Source: Nematostella vectensis (lineage: Eukaryota > Cnidaria > Anthozoa > Actiniaria > Edwardsiidae). Taken from it: a stretch of DNA of 64,000 nt. Both the position numbers and the translations under genes were made by a program. Within the stretch, counting starts at the first letter, position 1; each line of letters begins with the position of its first letter. The notes beneath the pieces are model-generated. The model ran no database searches and had not been told where the DNA came from. It saw only the letters and a list, made by a program, of their open reading frames with translations. The stretch covers positions 1,252,699 to 1,316,698 of the forward strand of contig NC_064041.1 of NCBI RefSeq assembly GCF_932526225.1, read 5' to 3'. Below, one piece after another: positions 25,901 to 37,900 of this stretch.

Positions 25901-28900
25901 TGTCTGACTAAGATTGTTTAATTTTCAGGGCAGTCTGTGAGCAACATCCAAGGACTGTACAGTGCTTGTCACAGGGACCGCGTGTGGAAGTACCAGTGCA
26001 CGAATAATCCCGCGACCAGGGGGCGATGCAGCTGGTCACACTGGGTGAACGACTTCGACCAGCTCATCAACTACCACTGCCCATACAGCGGATTCATCAC
26101 AGGCGTCGAGAGTTACCATAGCAACCACCACGAGGACAGGTGGGTGGCATAGAGTAAATACCGGTATGTAAACACTGCCCACATCAGCCCGTACAAACAC
26201 TGCTCACATCAGCCCGTACAAACACTGCCCACATCAGCCCGTACAAACACTGCCCACATCAGCCCGTACAAACACTGCCCACATCATCCCGTACAAACAC
26301 TGCCCACATCAGCCCGTACAAACACTGCCCACATCAGCCCGTACAAACACTGCCCACATCATCCCGTACAAACACTGCCCACATCATCCCGTACAAACAC
26401 TGCCCACATCAGCCCGTACAAACACTGCCCACATCAGCCCGTACAAACACTGCCAACATCAGCCCGTACAAACACTGCCCACATTAGCCCGTACAAACAC
26501 TGCCCACTTTAGCCCGTACAAACACTGCCCACATCAGCCCGTGCAAACACCGCCCACATCATCCCGTGCAAACACTGCCCACATCAGCCAGTGCAAACAC
26601 TGCCCACATCAGCCCGTGCAAACACTGCCCACATCAGCCAGTGCAAACACCGCCCACATCATCCCGTGCAAACACTGCCCACATCAGCCAGTGCAAACAC
26701 CGCCCACATCAGCCCGTGCAAACACTGCCCACATCAGCCCGTGCAAACACCGCCCACATCATCCCGTGCAAACACTGCCCACATCAGCCCGTGCAAACAC
26801 CGCCCACATCATCCCGTGCAAACACTGCCCACATCAGCCAGTGCAAACACTGCCCACATCATCCCGTGCAAACACTGCCCACATCATCCCGTACAAACAC
26901 TGCCCACATCATCCCGTACAAACACTGCCCACATCAGCCCGTACAAACACTGCCCACATCAGCCCGTACAAACACTGCCAACATCAGCCCGTACAAACAC
27001 TGCCCACATTAGCCCGTACAAACACTGCCCACTTTAGCCCGTACAAACACTGCCCACATCAGCCCGTGCAAACACTGCCCACATCAGCCAGTGCAAACAC
27101 TGCCCACATCAGCCCGTATAAACACTGCCCACATCAGCCCGTGCAAACACTGCCCACATCAGCCCGTACAAACACTGCCCACATCAGCCAGTGCAAACAC
27201 TGCCCACATTAGCCCGTGCAAACACTGCCCACATGAGCCCGTACAAACACTGCCCACATCATCCCGTACAAACACTGCCCACATCAGCCCGTACAAACAC
27301 TGCCCACATCAGCCCGTACAAACACTGCCCACATGAGCTCGTACAAACACTGCCCACATCAGCCCGTACAAACACTGCCCGCATCAGCCCGTACAAACAC
27401 TGCCCACATCAGCCCGTACAAACACTGCCCACATCAGCCCGTACAAACACTGCCCACATCATCCCGTACAAACACTGCCCACATGAGCCTGTACAAACAC
27501 TGCCCACATCATCCCGTACAAACACTGCCCACATCATCCCGTACAAACACTGCCCACATGAGCCCGTACAAACACTGCCCACATCATCCCGTACAAACAC
27601 TGCCCACATCAGCCCGTACAAACACTGCCCACATTAGCCCGTACAAACACTGCCCACATGAGCCCGTACAAACACTGCCCACATCAGCCCGTGCAAACAC
27701 TGCCCACATCAGCCCGTACAAACACTGCCCACATTAGCCCGTACAAACACTGCCCACATCAGCCCGTGCAAACACTGCACACATCAGCCCGTGCAAACAC
27801 TGCCCACATCATCCCGTACAAACACTGCCCACATCAGCCCGTGCAAACACTGCCCACATCATCCCGTACAAACACTGCCCACATCAGCCCGTACAAACAC
27901 TGCCCACATTAGCCCGTACAAACACTGCACACATCATCCCGTGCAAACACTGCCCACATCAGCCCGTACAAACACTGCCCACATCATCCCGTGCAAACAC
28001 TGCCCACATCAGCCCGTACAAACACTGCCCACATCAGCCCGTACAAACACTGCCCACATCATCCCGTGCAAACACTGCCCACATCAGCCCGTACAAACAC
28101 TGCCCACATCAGCCCGTACAAACACTGCCCACATCATCCCGTACAAACACTGCCCACATCATCCCGTACAAACACTGCCCACATCAGCCCGTACAAACAC
28201 TGCCCACATCAGCCCGTACAAACACTGCCAACATCAGCCCGTACAAACACTGCCCACATTAGCCCGTACAAACACTGCCCACTTTAGCCCGTACAAACAC
28301 TGCCCACATCAGCCCGTGCAAACACTGCTTACATCAGCCCGTACAAACACTGCACACATCATCCCGTGCAAACACTGCCCACATCAGCCCGTACAAACAC
28401 TGCCCACATCAGCCCGTGCAAACACTGCCCAGATCAGCCAGTACAAACACTGCCCACATCAGCCCGTACAAACACTGCCCACATCAGCCCGTACAAACAC
28501 TGCCCACATTAGCCCGTACAAACACTGCACACATCATCCCGTGCAAACACTGCCCACATCAGCCCGTACAAACACTGCCCACATCATCCCGTGCAAACAC
28601 TGCCCACATCAGCCCGTACAAACACTGCCCACATCAGCCCGTACAAACACTGCCCACATCATCCCGTGCAAACACTGCCCACATCAGCCCGTACAAACAC
28701 TGCCCACATCAGCCCGTGCAAACACTGCCCACATCAGCCCGTGCAAACACTGCTTACATCAGCCCGTACAAACACTGCACACATCATCCCGTGCAAACAC
28801 TGCCCACATCAGCCCGTACAAACACTGCCCACATCAGCCCGTGCAAACACTGCCCACATCAGCCAGTACAAACACTGCCCACATCAGCCCGTACAAACAC

Positions 28901-31900
28901 TGCCCACATCAGCCCGTACAAACACTGCCCACATCAGCCAGTACAAACACTGCCCACATCAGCCCGTACAAACACTGCCCACATCAGCCCGTGCAAACAC
29001 TGCCCACTTTAGCCCGTACAAACACTGCCCACATCAGCCAGTGCAAACACTGCCCACATCAGCCCGTGCAAACACTGCCCACATCAGCCCGTACAAACAC
29101 TGCCCACATCAGCCCGTACAAACACTGCCCACATGAGCCCGTACAAACACTGCCCACATTAGCCCGTACAAACACTGCCCACATCAGCCAGTGCAAACAC
29201 TGCCCACATCAGCCAGTGCAAACACTGCCCACATCAGCCCGTGCAAACACTGCCCACATCAGCCCGTGCAAACACTGCCCACATCAGCCCGTACAAACAC
29301 TGCCCACATTAGCCCGTACAAACACTGCCCACATCAGCCAGTGCAAACACTGCCCACATCAGCCCGTGCAAACACTGCCCATATAAGCCCGTACATGCCA
29401 ACATCAGCCCGTACAAACACTTCCAACATCAGCCCGTGCAAACACTGCCCACATCAGCCCGTGCAAACACTTCCCACATTAGCCCGTACAAACACTGCAC
29501 ACATTATCCCGTACAAACACTGCCCACATCAGCCCGTGCAAACACTGCCCACATCAGCCCGTACAAACACTGCCCACATCAGCCCGTACAAACACTGCCC
29601 ACATCAGCCCGTGCAAACACTGCCCACATCAGCCAGTGTAAACACAGCCCACATCAGCCCGTGCAAACACTGCCCACATCAGCCCGTGCAAACACTGCCC
29701 ACATCAGCCCGTACAAACACTGCCCACATCAGCCCGTGCAAACACCGCCAACATCAGCCAGTATTGCTAGCACAAGACAAAGAAATACTTTGGACTAATC
29801 GAAAGCATCTCCAGAAATGTCGTACAAACAGCCAGCATACCTGGGTTTGCTTTTTACTAGCAATATTTACCGCTGCTTCCGCGGGCCCTAATAGTAATTA
29901 GATAGTTATTTATTTGCAAACAGAGGTTATCTTTTCAATGTAAAAGTTTGCTTAGAACCGCCAGGATTTATTCAAGTGGCTATTTTTACCATAGAAATTA
30001 TAAATATTCTGGGTACGTCGTTTTATTAACCAAGCTCGGATTGTAATCCAGACCGGTATACCAGAAGGATTGATGGCGGCATCAGGGTATCAAAGCCCAG
30101 TCCCCCTTCATTTGTACTGCCGTTTACTATAAAGAGCCCAACATTAATCCTTGTGGTCATCTTGGTACCTTGTCAAAAGAATTAGCATTTCCCAACCATA
30201 AGAAAATAACTAAAAACTCCATGCGCAAGCTATAGGCGCAGCTGGTAACAGAGCCCCTTTAAGCCCCGAACATCATCATGTCGATTTTCAGGAGGTTTCG
30301 GTTCAAGTGCTGTAACAGCCATAACTACAAGCGAATTCACTGCACCACCACTCACTACAAGAACAGCTGGCGTGCACGCATCAACTACAGCGTACCGAAT
30401 GGGTTCTACCTCAGTGGCATGACCAGCGAACACAGCAACCAACAGGAGTAAGTACCGCGTGCACTAGCGCCCCTTGCCGTGTTCGAAAAACAGCTTTATA
30501 AAGTATATAAGTACTACGAACTTAGTGTCATACAACGCAAGGTGAGCTCATAATTTTATTCACACATACAGTGTTTAAGCGTGAGAATTCTTATGCTGCC
30601 TCACGCGTGACGTTTTTGCGTCAGACTTTTGGTTGACGTGCGAGATGAGTTTGGGCAAGTTTTCGGAGAGTTCGGTGAAGGTTCGAGTTTGAGTTCGTTG
30701 AGATATAGACGTAAATAAAACAGTTGAGTGCGAATTTCGTCCCTCTTTGTTCGCCACAACATACAGTACGTTTGGGTGACCTGTCGTATACTCGGTTTCT
30801 ATAGAGACGTACAGCGTACTACTGCAACTATGTGTGATGTGTTTTTCTAAAAAAAATTATTTTAGTTTTTTTTAGCCATACCATAAAGCACATAAAAGAC
30901 TCTAAAAGTCATGCAAGTTTACAGTTGTATATGAAAGCAGTATACAGCTTTCCAAACCTAAATTGTATTTTATTTTTTGCGTAATGGTTTCTGTCAGAAG
31001 ATAGTGCTCGAAGCTTGTTGTAGAGGTGATAATTTATTAATGAATTTTTTTCTTTTACAGAGATCGCCGATGGCAGTACGAATACTGCAGGACAAAGAAA
31101 CTGTATCACGGCTAATGTTGACAGTGCTGAATTATACACACCAAGTCCCAAGGAAATGATTTATAGTTAATAGAACGTAATTTTAAATTCTCTTACTAGA
31201 GTAAGACTAAATGGCATTATAGCGTAATACTCAACTTAGACAATCCATATTAAAAAAAATCCGTTGCAACATTAAACTTCTCTGTTTGCCTGTAGTCTAC
31301 TTCCCCTGTATTCTAGTTTGCCTGTAGTTTAGTTCTTGAAATAAAGATAAATCAAAATGGTAGCATTATGTATGCCTCAATTAATCTTTTGTGACTTTTT
31401 CCCCGGCACATTTTGCGGACACGCAAAAACGGGGAAACGCAGCATGTGCGTCTCTACCGTGTAAACGGTAAAAACATAAAAATTATCTCTTCTCGTGCGT
31501 AAACCAAACATTAGCGCGTCTCTTTTCTCATGTAAATAAAATATAAAACCTCTCTATGCCCTTATATACGCAGAACTCTATACACATGTTAAAGAACAGC
31601 GCACATCTCATTTCCTGGTATCTACAATATAGACCATCTCTTTGCCCCTGTGTATATGCAAGAAAACTTAAATAAGGGTGTAGATGGGCTCGTCTGGTAA
31701 AACTGAAGCATCTTTTAACATGTGTAATCGCAGCATAGCACTTTCTACATATTTTTACCAAATGATAACACACCTTTCTGTCCGTGTCTGGACGGATTCG
31801 CCTGATAGAACAGTAGGCATCTTTCAGCATGTGAAAACGCAGCATAAGACACATGCCCGTGTGTGGCGTTACGTACTTGTTTATACGTGTATACGCAGCA

Positions 31901-34900
31901 TATGAACACATGTGAACACACCTCCCCACCCGTGTGTGGACTCACCTGGTGGTGCCGAACTGTTGTAGTAGACGTGTAGGTCTCGTAAAATCCCGGATGA
32001 TGGAACATGCACCACGGTCGTCTCCCCTGCGCCAGTCAGCTTGTCCGCCCTGTTCACACTCATCGCAAACGTATCCGTCCAGTAAACATAGTTCTCTATA
32101 ATAGCCAGTCCGAACGGACTTCTCGACCAGCTTCCCCTGAGTACCGTTTGAGCCACACACGGCAGAGTACTGACGTCACAGTATTTAAGGCTACCCCCAT
32201 ACCAGTCAATCCAGTAGATCCGGTTTTGGGCGTGGTCCATGGCGAGCCCATGTGGTTGGACGTGATAAAAAGTCTTGACGGTCTTTAGGTTCTGTCCGTC
32301 CATGTCTGTACGTTGGATTTTTGGATTGTGTCCCCAGCACGAGAAGTAAAGAAACCTGAGACAGATTCAGATTCATATTCAAGGAACTCCCACACACAAA
32401 AAAGGGTAACAATACAATAAATACCCTTCTTTTAGCGGTGGAGGGCCCTTTTAGTTTCCACAGATACTTAGCTCAGTACTGATTTCCTAATCCCTTATAC
32501 TTAATACTTCTCACCCTAATTGTTATATTTACATTTTGAAAACTGAGACAGATTGAGATGAATAGCCCAATGGCTAGTGTTGAGCACAAGGTCGAAGAAA
32601 AAAATCATGGTGAAAGTTTCAGATATTTAGTATTATGTTATCTTGTTAGGTAATGAAGCTCGGAAAATTCTGTTTTACTGCCCTTCACGAGAAAAGGGCG
32701 TTCACTAGGTCAGTACTTCATGTAATATCCCAATGCTAGTACTTCATGTAGGGTTAAGGTAAGTTAACACCCTATACTAGTTCATTGGGTTATATATGAA
32801 GTACCAGCCTCTCGCTTCTTTTGACACTCACCCTCGTGCAACGTCTACTACCAAAGACATTGGCGAGTCCAAACTACCAATCAGAACCCTCCTAAACCTC
32901 CCATCGAGCTTGGCAACCTCCACTTGCCCCAGTCCTTCATCCGACCAATACAGATTCCCCCCCGTCACATCCACAGCTATCCCCTTTGGACTAGAAAGCC
33001 CGGATACGAGTACTTCTTGTGCGCCTCCTCGTATAAGTGCCCTGGAGATGTGCCCATGATAGACATCAGTCCAGTATATAAACTGCGTCACGTGGTCGTA
33101 GTCGATGACGTAGGGCTTGCGTAGGTTATTGAGAGGGATCTGTTGACTAGGTCCCAGACTTCCATCGGAGTTTATCTTGTGGGTAAAGATGCCGCGTTCG
33201 CTTCGGCTACCGCTGACCGCATAAGCGAGGAATTCTTGGTGGAAACCTGATAAGGAAGGGCTGTTTGTTAGCCAACACACGGCACAGTGCCGTAACGCAC
33301 TTGTCCCGTGTATCCCCCCCCCCCCCCCCAGTTTCTTATTGTCCGCTACGGACAATGGATATTGCAAGTCATTTCACATTTTTAATTTTACAGTAGAACC
33401 AGGACTTTCACGTTAGTCTTACGATGCTGTCGGAATCAGTAAAATGTATGGGAAATGACTTCGATCTATCGATATCCTTGATTTAACGATAGAACCAGAG
33501 TAACTATGACCTTAATACCACAATATCACTTCGATCATATCTCTCAAACTCTCAAAAAGAGGGACAATCACTAGTAAATACATGGATTCTACTGTTTCAA
33601 TTTTTGATTTCCTTATTATCTGTTTTATATGTCTTACGCAACATACTATCTTAGAAAAGATGCTATAATAAACCGACCGTCGTGGTTACAATAATATTTT
33701 AATTGATTAGCTTTCACAATAACTAAGAACCTCTTTGCGAGGATTCCTCTATTTTATTACCCCCCTCCTTAATTACAATTAGCTACTCCCCTCCCTGTTC
33801 CTTCCTTAATGGTTCCTTACACCTGGTATATTGCGTTAGGATGACAAATTGACGTTTGACAGATATTCTTAGGCTTTACTTACATGTCTTCCCATCAGGT
33901 TTCAGGGTCATTTGATTCGGGCATGCGCACTTGGAGCCGTTCGGTGATAGCAAACATAAATGACTGCACCCGCAGTTGTTTGTTTTACACAAGGTCGATA
34001 CTAGAGAAACACATTTTATGAATATCATTAGTAATTTGATCTCGGCAAATATTTTTGGGGTTCATAATGATAATCTACGATAGCACCAAATAATTTCATC
34101 ATCTTCATCACAATCATTTCATTAGCTTTATCACAATTATTTCGTTAGCTTCATCACAATTATTTCATCATTTTCATAATAATCATTTGCTTCTTCACAA
34201 TTATCATCATCGCCATCACCATCGTCACCAACATCATCATTATCATCTTTACATCATCTTTATTATCATCTTTATCATCGTCATCATCATCGTCATCGTC
34301 ATCGTCATAATCTTTATCATCGTCATCATCATCATCATCATCATCATTATCAATATTATACTCATCGCCATCATCATCACCATCATTTTTATCATCATTA
34401 TGATTGTTATCATCATCATCATCACTATCACCACCATCACCATCTTCATCATCATCATCATGTACCAGTATCATCATCGCTATGATTATCACCTGGGTTC
34501 GTCAAAAGGCTGGAGTTCACTGCACACAAACCCTCTGGATTATTCATGTACCAGGCAAGCTCGATCTTTGTGTTTTCACGAGTCCGGACTACTGATCCTG
34601 TCCTGAATTTTGACATAATTTTCGTATAGTAGACATCCCCTGACATTATCGCCAGGCCAACAAAGTGATCAGTGGGGCTGGAAATCAGGGAAAATATGGA
34701 CTGCGGATTCTGGAGTGATATGTACTGAATTCTATGATAGTAGCTGTCTGAGCTGTCTGTCCAATAAATTCGATTTCCTTCTAGCGCCATTCCATCAGGT
34801 GCCGCGTCCCAAGGGAGTTGTCGAATGAGAACGCGATTGTCGCCATTCATGTCCAGTCTCTCTAGCCGAGGCTTGTTGTAGAAGGTACCGTATGACGTCC

Positions 34901-37900
34901 AGTACAGATGACTGGTGAAGAAAGGGTATCATTTATTTACAATCATCAATAATATGATCATCGTCGTCGTCGTCGTCATCATCATCATCATCATCATCAT
35001 CATCACCATTATTGTACTTTTTATTTCTGTTTTTATCTATATGATTTGTTCGAAGATCGTCATCCTCAACATCCTCCTAATCCTTAACCCTCTCCTCCCC
35101 CTTCCCCCTCCTTTATCTTTTCCCCTTTCTCTTCTCACTCCTTCACCACATCTTCCTCCTCCTCCTCCTCTTCCTCCCTCCTCCTCCTTACCCCTCTTCT
35201 CCAACTTCCTCCTCTCCCTCCTTCACCACGTCACCTCCTCCCCTTCCCTCCTCTTCCCCCTCCTCCATCCCTTTCCCCTTTCTTCTCCCCCATCTCCTCC
35301 ATATTTCTCCTTCCCATCCTTCCCCCTTTCCTCTTCCATCCCTTCCCCTTTTCACCTCTTCCTCCTCCACCTTCTCCTTACCCCTTTCCTCCTTCCCCTC
35401 CTGCTCCTTATCTATAAAATAGTGCACCACAAATGTCTTATCAAAACTGCGGGGAACTGGCGGAGCTGGCGCGAGCAAGGAAGTTTCAATTAATGCTCCC
35501 CTTCCCCAACTATAAGATTTTGGAGGCTCTTTACTGCCAAAATAGTTAAATACACTGCTTACCCTTTCCCTATATCCAGAGTCAGGGCGGTCGGTCTTGC
35601 CAGGTTCTTATAGACTAAAGTCTTTCTATACGAGCCATCAAGGCGGGCGACCTCGATCTTATTCGCTGCCTTGTCCGTCCAATACAGGTTTCTTCCAACA
35701 GAATCCACAGCCAGACCTCGCACACTCCCTAGACCGCGTACCACCACGCTGATAGACGAGCCATTCAAAGTGCTTCTTGATATATGAGCATAATAGTCAT
35801 CCGACCAGTAGACATACCCCTCTATGACGTCATAGGCTACTGTGATTGGCTGTTTGAGGGCGGGTATTGGTAGGGCTACGGGTTGAGGGTTGCTTGAAGT
35901 GAGGGAGATTTTGCGAATCGTTCCGTCCATGTTGTTGTGTTGCAAGTTGCGCCAGTCGGCAAAGAGAAGGTATTCTCCTGTGTTCTCTGAAAGGGAGAAA
36001 CGCTTTACCTAGCTTATAATTTTTGCACGATTGACTCTGAATCTAGCCTGCGGTATTGTTGTCTTTTATTTTGAATAATGGGGCACCTTTTGGGAAAATA
36101 TCATTCATTTCGTCATTTATATTTTAATAAGGATTAGTTTTCTAAGTGATTCGCGTAGATTTGTAGATATGCAAAACAAACTTACGTGACAAAAATAACG
36201 TTACAACAGGTACCGCGGAGCATATTGAAAAGTGGTTGGGCTGACAATTAGAAAAATATCATATTGAAAACCAAAAAAGGAATAAATCATAGCCCTTCCC
36301 TCTCCGCCTGGTGCCAATGTGTGTATGCTAGTGTGCTTCTAAAGTCCACATCCTGTACAGTACTTGCGAGATGATATTAAGGATTCAATCACATCTTATA
36401 TATATCGTATATACTTGCGTGACAATACTTGCGAGACAATACTTCGCAACAATACTTGTGTGACAACACTTTTTTGGATTTTTTTTTCAATAAAGAACAA
36501 TATACTTTATAACGGAAGTTACCTTTGTTGCAAGTTTGTTGGTCAACGGCAAGGTCCTGGTGGTCTGGACATGCGCACTGGGCTCCATGTGGGGAAAGAG
36601 TGCAGAGGTAAGAACATTGATGTACACCGGCCTTGCACGTGGTCTGACCTGATTCATGAAACACTACGGTTCAATGGAATGCAAATACTAATCAATAGAA
36701 GAAAAAAAACATAACTGTAACAATAACAATCTATGTCTGCTAATTTTTTTTTTCAAGCCTAGTTGGACTGGTAGATTTTTCTACAGGATATCCGACTTGT
36801 TTTGTTGCAATGGTTTAGTTTATCAATATATTTCTAGGTCTTGGCTTGCTTGCTCAATTATATACACCGTATCATTTATTTATTTTGTCCTTGTTGTTAA
36901 TTTATTTTCGTTGTCCTTGTTATTGTTATAATTTTCGGGTGGGTGCTAAGGGGGGTGAGTCAGGGGGGGGGGGGGGGTGGGAGGGGTGAATCAGAGCAGT
37001 TTCTAAATGCGTGTCCTGGACAGACGCTGGACTGGTACAAAGGCCTTTTTCAGCTTAGAGTGAAGCTTGGGGCCTCGTATACCCATAAGGCCTTTCTCAC
37101 GTGCCATGCTGTGCTGGAACCGGGGGGGAGGACTCCGACCATAATAGTCATACATGCTTGACGAGATATAAATATTGTCCAAAATACTTCCTTCTACCCT
37201 TCTATACTTCTATCCCTACCTTGTGGCTGGCTCCCTGTGTCATAAACAGCAAGCCCCTTCACAAGATACGAGTCAGAATACACTTTTGTCGTCATCCCAG
37301 AAGCCTTGTCGGTCTTGCGAATAACATCGAAATAATAATCGCTCCAGTACAACATTGATTGTACCATCACCAGGTCCGACTCGTGCATATCGTGATAGGT
37401 AGAGTGTACTGACCGCTCGTTGTGCCCGTCGTAGTCAACAGACAGGATCTGATCTGTCGCACTCTCGATCCAGTACACTCTCCTAGCGGCAAGGTCAAGC
37501 GCTATCCCGTGGGGGTAGTTCTGTGTAGAAGATTGCAAATCCACTAGGGTGGTCTGGTTATGGCCTGAAAGCGAGGCTCTTTGGATACGCGCTTTGTTGC
37601 CCCAGTCTGTCCAAAACATGTAACTGTAGCAAAAGAGGAATATACGACAACAAAGATCAGAAACTTGTCAATATTGCTTATGTAACCTCATTTAATTTAA
37701 AGCCACCAAGTCTTGCAACGATTTTAGGGAATTCTCCTTTGAAGTTCGCATGAATCTTGGCAAAAAAAATTATCGTATCGTCCATTGTTTGTTTGCGGAA
37801 AAAATCAAGACTTGCAAAATTCCGAGAGGGTTGGTAATAAATCGCAAATTAACGCCGTATTTAAAGAGCGGAGTAAAATAAAAATTCGGGCTGATACGTG

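Noticed and set aside
26168-29765. CRISPR-like array of 25-bp repeats, or long [11 protein letters not shown] proteins
   Set aside because: Units are contiguous with no spacers, and the host is a eukaryote. Frames are equally open in several phases, and the DNA is intronic.
34160-35493. Asp-rich, Ile-rich and Pro/Ser-rich frames
   Set aside because: Products of trinucleotide and pyrimidine tracts in LRP introns.
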